Shown here piece after piece: positions 37,822-47,062 of a DNA stretch of 64,000 nucleotides. The notes below the pieces were generated by a model. It worked only from the letters and a program-made list of their open reading frames with translations. It was not told where the DNA came from and did no database searches. The DNA is from GCA-002708315 sp964460905 (GTDB lineage: Bacteria > Bacteroidota > Bacteroidia > Bacteroidales > F082), in assembly GCA_964460905.1 (NCBI GenBank), contig CAYWRM010000008.1:1-64000 (forward strand), written 5' to 3'. Numbering within the stretch: position 1 is the first letter of the stretch; the number at the start of each line of letters is the position of its first letter. Both the position numbers and the translations under genes were made by a program.

Positions 37822-39432
37822 CTAATTATTAGATATCAACCTCTTATAAATATCATTATCATTAATAACCTCAAGGGCTTTAATAATTTCAGGATCAACT
37901 GGAGAAATAACTTCGAAATAATCATCAACTTCATAAAGATTGCGTGCAATTAAAGCTTTTAGCTGGATCTTTACGAAATTACTATTTGAAAGCATCTCTT
38001 CTTCTGTAAATACAATTTCTTCACTAATTGCTCTATCGGTAAATGTGTCAAACTCATCGTCACTGATAATAAATTGCTTATTATAATCTTCAAAATTTGA
38101 ATATTTCCTTTTGAGGGAACGACGGTTTTTATCAAGGTAGTCATTTACAAAACCATTTATTATACCTTTTCTAACCAGAGAAGAGTATAGTTTACTGTAA
38201 CGGACTGTATCTAGGGGCATAAATATGTCAGACATAACGCCTCCTCCTCCATATACAGTTCTACCTGAATTAGTTTGATATTTTAGTGAATCAGGAAAAT
38301 GGATGCTATCAGCATGAAAAGTTTCACCATTTTCCATCCTGTTGCCAAAGTCTTTATAATATTCTTCAACGCCATTATCATATGGCTTTTGAATACATCT
38401 TCCTGAAGGAGTATAATACCGCGCAACTGTTAATCTTACAACAGATCCATCAGGAAGCTTAAATTGTCTTTGTACTAACCCTTTACCAAATGATCTACGT
38501 CCTATTAAAACTCCCCTATCCCAATCCTGGACTGCACCTGAAACAATTTCACTAGCAGATGCAGAGCCCTCATTAATAAGTACAACAAGTTTACCTTCCT
38601 CAAATTCGCCTTTACTGGTTGCATTTAATTCCTGTCGTTCCTGATGTGTTCCCTGGGTGTATACAATTAATTTATTCTGTTCTAAAAATTCATCTGTTAT
38701 ATCCATAGCGGTACCTAAATAACCACCACTATTACCGCGTAAATCGAAAATTAGGTTTTTCAAGCCTTGCTGTTTAAGCGATGTTATGGCATCATTGAAC
38801 TCGGTTAACGATTGTTTAGCAAATCTGTTTAGTTTTATGTAACCTGTATTTCCATCCAACATAAATGCTGCATCCAGGCTGTTAATTGGTATCTTATCGC
38901 GAATAATTTCGTATTCAATTAATTCATTATTTCCTCTCCTGTAAATACCTACAACAACATGTGTTCCTTTTTTCCCCCGCAGGTGGTCCATTACCCAACT
39001 ATTTGTAATATCTTTTCCGAAAGCATCTACACTATCAACAGTAACAATTTTATCGCCTGCCATAATACCAACTTTGTCGGAAGGACCTCCCGGAATAGGT
39101 GCAATTACAAGTATTGTATCTTTAAAAAGCTGAAATGTAAGGCCTACTCCTTCAAAACTTCCAACAAGAGTTTCATTTGATTTTTCAACCTGCTTTTTTG
39201 GAATATATGCTGAATGTGGGTCAAGCTCCCTAAGAGTCTGAACAATTGCCTTTTCTGTTAAGCCTGGCACATCCATTGTATCAACATAATAGTTATTAAT
39301 TAAATACAAAAGAGTTGAATATTTTTTTACAGTTTCATTGGGATTAATATCTTGTATGTTATTTTGACTAAAGCCAATAATTGTGGTTAGGAAAAACAAA
39401 AGAAAAGTACCTGAATAAAGTGATTTTTTCAT
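37822..39432 (-). CDS. S41-family C-terminal processing peptidase
   Basis: Exported serine protease of the Ctp/Prc type, with a signal peptide (1-22), a PDZ domain (about 88-175; GVGLTFQLFKDTILV and SDKVGIMAGDKIV) and a peptidase domain. The catalytic dyad is Ser292 in EGSASASEIVSGA and Lys317 in FGKGLVQ, 25 residues apart as in E. coli Prc. The C-terminal 130 residues are an extension typical of Bacteroidota members. It degrades or trims periplasmic proteins. No neighbour suggests a specific substrate. Confidence 0.93.
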   Translation of the reverse strand: MKKSLYSGTFLLFFLTTIIGFSQNNIQDINPNETVKKYSTLLYLINNYYVDTMDVPGLTEKAIVQTLRELDPHSAYIPKKQVEKSNETLVGSFEGVGLTFQLFKDTILVIAPIPGGPSDKVGIMAGDKIVTVDSVDAFGKDITNSWVMDHLRGKKGTHVVVGIYRRGNNELIEYEIIRDKIPINSLDAAFMLDGNTGYIKLNRFAKQSLTEFNDAITSLKQQGLKNLIFDLRGNSGGYLGTAMDITDEFLEQNKLIVYTQGTHQERQELNATSKGEFEEGKLVVLINEGSASASEIVSGAVQDWDRGVLIGRRSFGKGLVQRQFKLPDGSVVRLTVARYYTPSGRCIQKPYDNGVEEYYKDFGNRMENGETFHADSIHFPDSLKYQTNSGRTVYGGGGVMSDIFMPLDTVRYSKLYSSLVRKGIINGFVNDYLDKNRRSLKRKYSNFEDYNKQFIISDDEFDTFTDRAISEEIVFTEEEMLSNSNFVKIQLKALIARNLYEVDDYFEVISPVDPEIIKALEVINDNDIYKRLISNN

Positions 39433-39493
39433 ATTAAGTCTGAATTAATTTTGAAGCTCAAAAGTATAATAATTACCCGAACATTGAAGAGTC

Positions 39494-39654
39494 ATACCAA
39501 TTAGCAACCAAAATGAGCTTATTAAATCAAAATATTTTTCTTCTTAGTTAAATGAGATATTTCTTGCATAGCCTAAGCTACGAAAGAAATATGTCATAAA
39601 GATAAGAAGGAAAAGATAAAGATTTTAAGGCTCATTTTGGTTGCTATTTGGTAT
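39494..39654 (+). repeat. 161-bp near-palindromic dispersed repeat, copy 2
   Basis: It has the same length and ends as the 14288-14448 copy, beginning ATACCAATTAGCAACC and ending TTGCTATTTGGTAT. This copy is the better palindrome: the two halves are near reverse complements, centred on TAGCCTAAGCTA. It contains no gene. It lies in the divergent gap between the S41 protease and the DUF5723 gene. Confidence 0.75.
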
Positions 39655-39758
39655 TAAACGTGATAAGACTAAAGTTAGGTATATGCTTTACTCAGTTTTA
39701 ACAAAATGTAACATTAACAAATATTTCAATTAAATTAAATTTCAATAGACCAAAAATG

Positions 39759-39766
39759 TATTTTTG
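39759..39766 (+). promoter_or_regulatory. -7 element of DUF5723 gene
   Basis: TATTTTTG matches the TAnnTTTG consensus, 36 bases before the GTG start at 39803. No clear -33 box. Confidence 0.4.
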
Positions 39767-39802
39767 CCGTTTTTCTCATAATATATATAGAAAAGCATAT
39801 AA

Positions 39803-41311
39803 GTGAATTTCGTAATCAAAACCACCAAATTAACTACATTACTGATTTTACTTCTAGCCTTTAACCGTGTAAATGCACAAGAAATGCTAGGAGTTACATT
39901 GGGCAATTATAGTGGAACTGCCGGATTGTTAGTTAACCCCGGCGGTATGACTACTAACAAGACGTATTTAGATATAAACCTAGCTACTGTAAATGTTTTT
40001 TCAAGCAACAACCTAGTATATTTGCCTAAAGAAGATTTCACAATTTGGAATATCCGAGATTTTACTTTTCCTCCCAAATATGGTCCAGATACGAATCGTA
40101 ACATAGAGTATTATGGTGGTCACAACTTAAAAAACGCAACTATAAATACCAGATTATTGGGACCATCTGTAATGCTGCAAATTGGCGACCATGCTTTTGG
40201 CATAACAACAGGAGTAAGATATTTTCTGTCGGGAAGTAGGATTCCATGGGATATAACAGAGATAAGTTATAATGGATTAGATTACAAGCCTCTGCATAAT
40301 ATTGAGCATGATGATTATGATTTTGATTTTAACACCAGCGCGTGGATGGAAGTTGGGCTAAGTTATGCTTATAATGTGATAAAGACATTCGACAGGCAAC
40401 TTACTGTTGGCATCTCTGTAAAGAAACTTTGGGGTTATGGTGGTGGATATTTAAAAACAAATAATATAAATTATATTGTAGTTGATGATTCAACCATAGA
40501 TATAAAAAATCTTAATGCAGAGGCCGGATTTTCGCTGCCGCTAGATTATAATAACAATGACTTTATTAGTACAAGCCCTACGTTTAGAGGAAGTGGTGTA
40601 GGAGTTGATATTGGAGCTGTTTTTATTAAGAAGAAAAAAATGGATTTAAATGAATGGAGTGGAAAGCAACTATGTGCTCAAAAATATGATGAATATGTAT
40701 ATCGTATCGGTGTTTCCATTCTTGATATTGGAAGGGTAAAGTATACAACAAATGCTCAACTGCATAGTTATGATGATGTATCAAAATATTGGTCGAGTTT
40801 AGATACTTTGGACTTTTTTAATGTTAACGATTTTATAAGTGGTATTAGTAATACGTTTTATGGTGATCCTGATGCCTCTTTGGTAAGTAATACAATTAAA
40901 ATTGGATTACCAACAGCGTTAAGTGTTCAAGCAGACTTTAGCCTACCGAATAATATGTATATTGGAGGTTTTTGGATTCATCCTATAAGGTTAAATATGA
41001 ATTCTTTACGACGGCCAGCTCAACTAGCAGTGGTGCCAAGATATGAAACCAAGTATTTTGAATTAAGTCTGCCTCTGTCGTTATATGAATATCAATACCC
41101 ACGCGTTGGTATAGCTGCCCGCTTTTATTTTTTTACAATAGGAACCGAAAAACTTGGAACCTACCTGGGAATGGCTGATATGAACGGATTAGATATCTAT
41201 GCATCTATAAAAATTAGTATAGATAAAGGATCTTGTAAAAATAAGTTTGGTGGCGCATGTTCAAACCAGAGTTTTGGTAATAAATCTGCTAAACGAAGAA
41301 AAAGGAGATAA
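39803..41311 (+). CDS. DUF5723 family outer-membrane or surface protein
   Basis: This 502-residue protein starts with GTG. It has a signal peptide (about 1-25, ending NRVNAQ) and the family opening GVTLGNYSGTAGLLVNPGG followed by LDINLATVNVFSSNN. Alternating hydrophobic strands and a basic tail (KSAKRRKRR) suggest a beta-barrel-like envelope protein. DUF5723 is found almost only in Bacteroidota; the function is unknown. Confidence 0.8.
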   Translation: MNFVIKTTKLTTLLILLLAFNRVNAQEMLGVTLGNYSGTAGLLVNPGGMTTNKTYLDINLATVNVFSSNNLVYLPKEDFTIWNIRDFTFPPKYGPDTNRNIEYYGGHNLKNATINTRLLGPSVMLQIGDHAFGITTGVRYFLSGSRIPWDITEISYNGLDYKPLHNIEHDDYDFDFNTSAWMEVGLSYAYNVIKTFDRQLTVGISVKKLWGYGGGYLKTNNINYIVVDDSTIDIKNLNAEAGFSLPLDYNNNDFISTSPTFRGSGVGVDIGAVFIKKKKMDLNEWSGKQLCAQKYDEYVYRIGVSILDIGRVKYTTNAQLHSYDDVSKYWSSLDTLDFFNVNDFISGISNTFYGDPDASLVSNTIKIGLPTALSVQADFSLPNNMYIGGFWIHPIRLNMNSLRRPAQLAVVPRYETKYFELSLPLSLYEYQYPRVGIAARFYFFTIGTEKLGTYLGMADMNGLDIYASIKISIDKGSCKNKFGGACSNQSFGNKSAKRRKRR

Positions 41312-41348
41312 CTACCTAAAACAAAATTATTTTAAGGGATAGTATAGC

Positions 41349-42566
41349 TTAGTTTTTAAGCACTTTCACATCAAGTACATCCCTAAGAGCATTACCCAGA
41401 GTCATAAAGGCTAGTACTAATATTATTATTGCTATGCCCGGTATAATTGCCAAATAAGCTGAATCAAGTATAATAAAGCTATAGTATTCTTTTATCATGC
41501 TTCCCCACGATGGCATAGGAGGCTGAACGCCTATGCCCAAAAAGCTCAATCCAGCTTCTATTAGTATTGCGGCAGCAAAATTAGCAGCCGAAATTACAAT
41601 TACAGGGCTAAGAATATTTGGGATAATATGAAATAAGATAATTCGAAAGTTTGAGAAACCTAATGCGAACCCTGCTTCAACGAATTCCTTTTCTCTCATA
41701 CCAAGAATTTGCCCTCTAACTACACGTGCAACTTCTACCCACATTGTAAGACCAACAGCAACAAATATTTGCCAAAAACCTCTTCCAAGGGCAAATGTTA
41801 TTGCAATTACAAGCAATAAAGTTGGTATCGACCAAACTACATTTATAAACCACATTATTATATCATCGGTTCTACCCCTAAAAAATCCAGCAAGTGATCC
41901 CAAAAATATTCCTACTATTAGTGATATGGTAACTGAAATAAAACCCACTGATAAACTAACCCTGGATCCAATAATTAATCTGCTTAACAGATCTCTTCCA
42001 AACTGGTCAGTACCAAGTAAATATTTGCGACTTGTGATATTGTAATTTAGTATTTCTTTCTGAAGTATTTCTACGGATTCATTTTTAGTTTGACCATTAA
42101 TACCATTATAATAAATCCTATTATTCTTCTCGTAAAGAGTGTCGGTAATTGGCATTACAACATTTGCAATATTAAATTCTTCATTAAAGCCATGTCCATC
42201 CTGATCAAAAACAGCAATATTAATCATGTCATTTTCAAATTTGTATTCCGATATGGGTACAACTCGATAATTACTATTTGCACCAAAAAGCATTTTATGA
42301 AAAATGGATGTATGAATGTAGGGTTGATTTTTGCGTATTTTCAGAATATCTACTGCAAATCCAGGTTTTTGTGTGCTAATCTCAAGAATTTGAGTGTTAC
42401 ACATTGGAGTTGAATCAGGTGTAATAAGATAGCCTATAATTGCTACTAATACTGTAATTAGTATTACACTTAAAGAAATCATTCCTAACATATTCCTTTT
42501 AAACCGAACCCATGCTAGTTTCGATAACGAAGAACCTGAAGAATATATCTTATTTGAAAAAATCAT
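41349..42566 (-). CDS. OppC/DppC-type ABC transporter permease
   Basis: This inner-membrane permease is like those of peptide or nickel importers. The N-terminal OppC region (VRFKRNMLGMISL) precedes one helix and a roughly 100-residue periplasmic insert. The C-terminal permease domain carries LLGTDQFGRDLLSRLI, the EAA loop EAGFALGFSNFRIILFHIIPN and a closing LGNALRDVLD. The start at 42566 replaces the longer frame from 42686 because a CAAAAGTA complement (-7 TACTTTTG, 42573-42580) lies just upstream. The partner OppB, ATPases and binding protein are not adjacent, so it is an orphan component here. Confidence 0.88.
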   Translation of the reverse strand: MIFSNKIYSSGSSLSKLAWVRFKRNMLGMISLSVILITVLVAIIGYLITPDSTPMCNTQILEISTQKPGFAVDILKIRKNQPYIHTSIFHKMLFGANSNYRVVPISEYKFENDMINIAVFDQDGHGFNEEFNIANVVMPITDTLYEKNNRIYYNGINGQTKNESVEILQKEILNYNITSRKYLLGTDQFGRDLLSRLIIGSRVSLSVGFISVTISLIVGIFLGSLAGFFRGRTDDIIMWFINVVWSIPTLLLVIAITFALGRGFWQIFVAVGLTMWVEVARVVRGQILGMREKEFVEAGFALGFSNFRIILFHIIPNILSPVIVISAANFAAAILIEAGLSFLGIGVQPPMPSWGSMIKEYYSFIILDSAYLAIIPGIAIIILVLAFMTLGNALRDVLDVKVLKN

Positions 42567-42649
42567 AGTTGCCAAAAGTATAAAAACAATTGTTATAAAG
42601 TACCTAAAGAAATAGCCACTTTGTAATATCAAAATGATTAGAATATGTA

Positions 42650-42679
42650 TTTGTAATAATAAAAAATATATTATATTTG
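42650..42679 (+). promoter_or_regulatory. tRNA-His promoter TTTG-N18-TATATTTG
   Basis: TTTG at 42650-42653 and TATATTTG at 42672-42679 have 18-base spacing. The tRNA begins 14 bases later. Confidence 0.6.
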
Positions 42680-42693
42680 CAGCCACTAAAAAT

Positions 42694-42771
42694 GGTGGGT
42701 GTAGCTCAGTCGGTTAGAGTACTAGATTGTGGTTCTAGGTGTCGCCGGTTCAATTCCGGTCATCCACCCCA
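42694..42771 (+). tRNA. tRNA-His (anticodon GTG)
   Basis: The anticodon loop TTGTGGT gives GTG. The extra 5' G that defines tRNA-His is present, opposite C73, and CCA is encoded at the 3' end (42769-42771). The D-arm TAGCTCAGTCGGTTAGAG and T-arm GCCGGTTCAATTCCGG are normal. Confidence 0.96.
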
Positions 42772-42778
42772 TTAAAAA

Positions 42779-42809
42779 AGAGGCTGATTTTTCAGGCTCT
42801 TTTTTTTTT
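42779..42809 (+). terminator. tRNA-His terminator
   Basis: AGAGGCTGA and TCAGGCTCT pair with one mismatch, followed by ten T. The 3' arm and T-run are also the left part of the 53-bp direct repeat shared with the rnpB promoter. Confidence 0.75.
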
Positions 42810-42867
42810 GTGTTTTTGCAAAGGATTTAACAGACTGTTCCATCGTTTCCGCCTAAGGCGGACTGAA
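42793..42867 (+). repeat. Truncated copy of rnpB promoter and 5' end
   Basis: Positions 42793-42845 match 47063-47115 at 49 of 53 bases, ending with an identical GGATTTAACAGACTG and TTCCATCG. The match continues through a GCCTNAGGCGGA hairpin. The same bases form P1 to P3 of RNase P RNA at the intact locus. Here the -7 box is degraded (TGTTTTTG in place of TATTTTTG) and the rest of the RNA is missing, so this is a dead fragment left by a duplication or insertion event. Confidence 0.75.
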
Positions 42868-42880
42868 TGCACCTGAAAGG

Positions 42881-42921
42881 CGAAAGCCCACTTACCTTTC
42901 AATAAGTGGGCTTTCGTTTTT
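42881..42921. terminator. Perfect 14-bp hairpin with T-run
   Basis: CGAAAGCCCACTTA and its exact complement flank an 8-base loop, and TTTTT follows on the plus strand. It could end any transcript from the truncated rnpB copy; on the minus strand it lies past the radical SAM gene and might also act there. Confidence 0.7.
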
Positions 42922-42982
42922 AGAGATAAATATTTTTAATGCAGTAATCTTTGTCGTTAATTTTGAGGGTATATATATATAA

Positions 42983-44125
42983 TTATCTTTTAATTATAGA
43001 TGATTTCTTAGCATATTTCGTTTCTAACTTTTTATCATATACATCCCAAGGGATCTTATACCTGATACAAATATTATGCTTACGCACGTCTTTTCTAAAC
43101 TTTTTTATCAATGTATCTGACCAATTTGAATGAATGTAATAGTCATTATTCGTTTGATTTTTAACGTGAGAGTTATAATTATCAAATGTTTGATTAAGTG
43201 GTCGATAACGACAATCTGCTATCTGAACATTCCATTCAAAACATTTTTCTCTTTTTGCTTCTAACTCTTCATAATCAAAACTCCAGTTGTATATCATAAA
43301 AATAAAAATATTTCTACGATTGTATCCAGCATTTTCCAAAATAGAAATCCAATTTTCAACTTCACTATGTTGTTCAAGTGAGAAATCCCATGCCAGCCTA
43401 ATGTTATCAAATCTTGCATTTTTCAATAATTGCGCTAAGTGCGGTTTTTTTGCAAGAATTCGGCCATCAAAACCACTTTGAGATTCACACTTTATTACCC
43501 TATTATTAAGTGTTGTAGTTGTTAATAATTGTAGAATCTGCTCAATGTGTGGATTTACTAGTATATTGTTGTCATAAAAAACAATTTTATTCTTAATGAT
43601 TTCTTTTTTTATTTCTTCTTCATTTTTGTAACTAAGATTCTCTATTCTCCAAATACCGCAAAATGGGCATTTCCTTGTACACCCCCTCATTCCATGAATT
43701 ATCTGATAATCAACATCAACTAAATCATAAGCTGGCAAACACCTATCTGCTTCTGCATGTTGACCAATAAATACTTCATCGCATAATGTGTACACTTTAC
43801 AATGCTTAGGCATCAAAGTAGCATATATCCCTCCAACATTAATCTTTGCATTTGGATAATTTTCTCTATAAAAAGAAACTGAATCCTTAACGAAACGGGA
43901 CCAATATGTAAACAAGGAAGTTATATAAATTTCATCAGGATAAAATTCCGCAGCTCTATTCCCTCTAATAAGCTGTATTTCATTTCCAAGATTTCTGAAA
44001 TAACTAGCAAGCTTCAATAAACCAATTGGTAAAAAATTTGAATGGTTTTTACTTTTACCAGGGATTGGAAAAGCTGGCTCAATTAGGAGTATGTTTTTTC
44101 TAATTCCAGAATTCATTATATACAT
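42983..44125 (-). CDS. Radical SAM protein with B12-binding-like N-terminus, third gene of cassette
   Basis: The 380-residue protein has the 4Fe-4S motif C149xxxC153xxC156 in MRGCTRKCPFCGIW. The N-terminal 130 residues have a B12-binding-like Rossmann layout (NILLIEPAFPIPG and INVGGIYATLMP), common in class B radical SAM enzymes. The AdoMet region continues with KIVFYDNNILVNP and IRLAWDFSLEQ. Its start overlaps the preceding gene's stop by 26 bases, so expression is coupled. The substrate is unknown. It may modify a nucleic acid or protein together with its two partners. Confidence 0.85.
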   Translation of the reverse strand: MYIMNSGIRKNILLIEPAFPIPGKSKNHSNFLPIGLLKLASYFRNLGNEIQLIRGNRAAEFYPDEIYITSLFTYWSRFVKDSVSFYRENYPNAKINVGGIYATLMPKHCKVYTLCDEVFIGQHAEADRCLPAYDLVDVDYQIIHGMRGCTRKCPFCGIWRIENLSYKNEEEIKKEIIKNKIVFYDNNILVNPHIEQILQLLTTTTLNNRVIKCESQSGFDGRILAKKPHLAQLLKNARFDNIRLAWDFSLEQHSEVENWISILENAGYNRRNIFIFMIYNWSFDYEELEAKREKCFEWNVQIADCRYRPLNQTFDNYNSHVKNQTNNDYYIHSNWSDTLIKKFRKDVRKHNICIRYKIPWDVYDKKLETKYAKKSSIIKR

Positions 44126-45098
44126 TAGCTGAAGTTATTATATCTATTGGATTTATTTCGGGAATAATTTCATCAATATGATCAGATATCATAGGAATCA
44201 TTTGGTTTTGTTCAGTATCAGGTGTTAAAAAGCCTTGATTTAAGAAATGACTAAAACTCTGCCTCGATATAGAACTATTACCCATAGTAGCCTCATAAGT
44301 ACAGATAATGCAAAACTGAACCAAGTTTTGATCTCCACTACCTCTATAAAATACGACTGGTAAAAACTCAGGAATATAATTATTTGAACAAAAAAAAGTT
44401 GAAAGTGAATTATAAACATAATGCTTTAACACTCTTACTTTTCTATCCACTCCTTTTAATCTCATTATTTTCTTGAGAAAGTCAGGTTCAATTTGTTCAC
44501 GTAAAATTTGTGTCAGATAATTCGATGCTTCTTTTTTCCAAAAATTTGCATTGACAGTTAAAAATGTTACAAATCTTTCCGGATGAGAATTATTTATCCT
44601 TTGAAGATCTATTATTTTCTTAATCACATGTAATTTATACACTTTCTCAAACTTATCCGTACCATCATTATAAACATACTGTGGTACAGTTATTTCATTA
44701 CAAAAATCAAGGTTAAAAAGAGTTATAAAATTTTCCAGATGAAACTCTTGCAACACATTATCCTTCCCACGCATTACAACTTCTTCAATATAACCATCAT
44801 AGAGCTGATAATCATTTATTTTCTTTTTTCGTAGCAAAGTATTTAGATTGCTCTCCAATTGCCTTATTGCTTCATCTGATTGTGATGGATCAGATGGTTT
44901 TGGATAATCCCTACACTGAAAGGCAACAATAAAATCAATCCAATCAATCCAATCATGAATATCTTCGGCTCGAGGCGACGGTAGTCCAAAATATGCGAGT
45001 TTTTTATCAAATCTAGTAGTGAGAAACTCCAATAATGGTGCATTCCAAACTCTTCTAACTATCTCTTTGTTTGCAGACGAGTTAAACTTACTTACCAT
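44100..45098 (-). CDS. Unknown protein, second gene of the ATPase/radical SAM cassette
   Basis: I do not recognise this 332-residue family. It has a Trp-rich N-terminal region (YFGLPSPRAEDIHDWIDWID, then AFQCRDYP) and a central TLFNLDFCNEITVPQYVY, which faintly recalls acidic strands of methyltransferase-like folds without any SAM motif. A mixed helical C-terminus ends NVYNEFWN. No signal peptide or membrane helix is seen. It is 6 bases from the ATPase and overlaps the radical SAM gene, so it is probably an obligate partner of both. Confidence 0.7.
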   Translation of the reverse strand: MVSKFNSSANKEIVRRVWNAPLLEFLTTRFDKKLAYFGLPSPRAEDIHDWIDWIDFIVAFQCRDYPKPSDPSQSDEAIRQLESNLNTLLRKKKINDYQLYDGYIEEVVMRGKDNVLQEFHLENFITLFNLDFCNEITVPQYVYNDGTDKFEKVYKLHVIKKIIDLQRINNSHPERFVTFLTVNANFWKKEASNYLTQILREQIEPDFLKKIMRLKGVDRKVRVLKHYVYNSLSTFFCSNNYIPEFLPVVFYRGSGDQNLVQFCIICTYEATMGNSSISRQSFSHFLNQGFLTPDTEQNQMIPMISDHIDEIIPEINPIDIITSANVYNEFWN

Positions 45099-45104
45099 GC
45101 TTAA

Positions 45105-46745
45105 TTAATTTAGCTTTTCAAACTCATCTCTTAAATCTTTCAGGATTTCGATGTAATGCTTTTCGTTTTCAGATAGCAATTGTATTGCTCTTTCATCAAT
45201 AATATTAATTATCGCAATCATTGTTTCATCTATTTGGATATCGAGAGAATCTAATAGTGAAAAAAGATTATTGAAATCAATTTCTTTGGGTTTTGTTTTT
45301 ATTGAGGATAATTTCCGTGAAATTTTGGTAGGTGCTTCCTTCTGTTTTCTTGTTACTTTGCTTGATTGTTTTGTTAGATTGTTTATTGTAGCCTCAATAG
45401 TATCCTCTAATTCTAAAGCAGAGTTAATCAATTTATTAGCATCTTTTTCACGTTCAATCCTAATTGACTTTCTTTCAAGACGATTTTGAATTAAACTTCT
45501 TATCTCTCTCACATTAATTAGAAAATCAACAAGTTTATTAGCGTTAGTCGAGTAAAGGGAGAAATCATTATTAATTTCTTTAAGTTTAATTGTGTTGTCA
45601 TCAATTTGTTCATCACCAAGAGTGTATTCTTGAATTGAGTGAGCAAAAGCATTGAATTCATTCGCCGCACTGCCAATACTATTATAAAGAATAGTCCTTA
45701 AATTTGAGTAAGCAAAATCGTTTCTAGCACCATTTGGTATTAATTTAGGATTTACAATAATCACCTCACCTATATATCTATCATAATAAACTGGTCTAAA
45801 GTACTGTCGAAGCATTCTACGATCACCAATAGCAAATCCCTGTTTTTTGATTAAAAACCCTCTTAAACTTTTGTCTTTTATTATATTTCTTGTTGAGTTT
45901 AAACATCCCCAAATTACTCCTAGAAACTGATTTTTTGTCTTAAGCTCATAAAACTTGGGCTCAAATGATGTATTATCTCTGAAATCTGAATCTTTGTATG
46001 AGCGATATAGCCATTCTTTATGATTATTAATTTGAAGGAGTAGTTTAATTAGTTCAAATCTTGAATCATGCTCAGAACATACTTCTTTAATCTTATTCTC
46101 AATAATATCGGCCCATTTGAAATTGAATTTATCAAATTCTAGAGGGATGACCTCTTTGAGATATTTTGACATGATATTGAAGTCTAAAAAATCATTTAAA
46201 AACTCAGAACTTAATCCTTCAATTTCAACTCGTGTGCCAAAGGCAGGAAAATCTTCTTCAGTGGTTTCCTCAACTATAATATTACTTTCCAATAATGATT
46301 GTAAATCTATTAATTCACTAGATTCCAACCCGTGATTAAGTCTTTTGTCTTTCTGATCATCCAAAACCTCTCTCATGCCTTGAAAATCCATGCAAAGATA
46401 ACAAGGCAAATTTTCCTTTGTCCTACTATAAATTGTCAAAGTATCACATAGATGAAAAGAACTGTAAATACCAATTCCCATAAACCCAACATCTTTCCCT
46501 GGGTTTTTATCCGAGACACCAATACGAGCCGCTTTTCTTATGGTCTTTACATCCATACCTATACCGTCATCATCAATTGTGATAGTATTTCGACGAATAC
46601 GAACTTGCACAGATTTAGCACCGGCATCTACACCATTTTGAATATATTCTCTTAATGTATCCTTTGGGTCAGGATACATTCCTCTAGTTAGAATTGAAAG
46701 TACTTCTGCACCAACATCATAACGTGTTGTTTTTATATTGCCCAT
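45105..46745 (-). CDS. GHKL (Hsp90-like) ATPase, first gene of the cassette
   Basis: The N-terminal GHKL ATP-binding fold is clear: N box LREYIQNGVDAGA (Asn37), G1 box DDDGIGMD near 58-65 and G2 box GFMGIGIYSSF near 87-97. It resembles the Hsp90/MutL/MORC group rather than histidine kinases, and no His-phosphotransfer domain is present. The middle (180-400) is a substrate-type domain. The C-terminal 140 residues are charged and helical, suggesting a coiled coil for dimer or partner contacts. It probably uses ATP-driven clamp motion; the client is unknown. Confidence 0.82.
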   Translation of the reverse strand: MGNIKTTRYDVGAEVLSILTRGMYPDPKDTLREYIQNGVDAGAKSVQVRIRRNTITIDDDGIGMDVKTIRKAARIGVSDKNPGKDVGFMGIGIYSSFHLCDTLTIYSRTKENLPCYLCMDFQGMREVLDDQKDKRLNHGLESSELIDLQSLLESNIIVEETTEEDFPAFGTRVEIEGLSSEFLNDFLDFNIMSKYLKEVIPLEFDKFNFKWADIIENKIKEVCSEHDSRFELIKLLLQINNHKEWLYRSYKDSDFRDNTSFEPKFYELKTKNQFLGVIWGCLNSTRNIIKDKSLRGFLIKKQGFAIGDRRMLRQYFRPVYYDRYIGEVIIVNPKLIPNGARNDFAYSNLRTILYNSIGSAANEFNAFAHSIQEYTLGDEQIDDNTIKLKEINNDFSLYSTNANKLVDFLINVREIRSLIQNRLERKSIRIEREKDANKLINSALELEDTIEATINNLTKQSSKVTRKQKEAPTKISRKLSSIKTKPKEIDFNNLFSLLDSLDIQIDETMIAIINIIDERAIQLLSENEKHYIEILKDLRDEFEKLN

Positions 46746-46848
46746 ATGCAGTAAAAATTGATAATTACAAATCTACGAAAAAATGTTCACAACAAGTTTT
46801 TAATGTTGATACAAATAGTTGTTTATTCTTAATACGAACAAAAACAAA

Positions 46849-46881
46849 AAAGGTTTAGGACCCTTCAAGTCCTAAACCTTT
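46849..46881 (-). terminator. Minus-strand hairpin at the end of the small gene
   Basis: AAAGGTTTAGGAC pairs exactly with GTCCTAAACCTTT across a 7-base loop, and a T-rich tract follows on the minus strand. It includes the stop codon of the 46855-47040 gene and separates it from the cassette. Confidence 0.7.
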
Positions 46882-47040
46882 ATTTTCAAGAAATTCGTTA
46901 AATTCAAACTGAAATTTCTCAGGATCATCATTAGCTAAATGTCTAGCATAGCCTTCATAGTAGATCATATCGATAAATTTAATAAACATCTCAAGTATGA
47001 TTGGCTTCCTTCCACCTGTTGGTTTGAGAAAAGGTAACAA
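46855..47040 (-). CDS. Small conserved-looking hypothetical protein
   Basis: The frame encodes up to 61 residues with a real-looking core: MFIKFIDMIYYEGYARHLAN and DPEKFQFEFNEFLENKG. The start may be the Met at 46989, since the first 17 residues (PTGGRKPIIL) look unstructured. A strong terminator closes it. It lies inside the segment between the two rnpB-derived repeats, on the same strand as the cassette. The function is unknown. Confidence 0.5.
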   Translation of the reverse strand: MLPFLKPTGGRKPIILEMFIKFIDMIYYEGYARHLANDDPEKFQFEFNEFLENKGLGLEGS

Positions 47041-47062
47041 AGTGGGAAGAATTCAAATTCAT

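Noticed and set aside
42567..42686. Longer N-terminus of the ABC permease
   Set aside because: A -7 element lies inside it and the extension is low-complexity; the start at 42566 fits the family.
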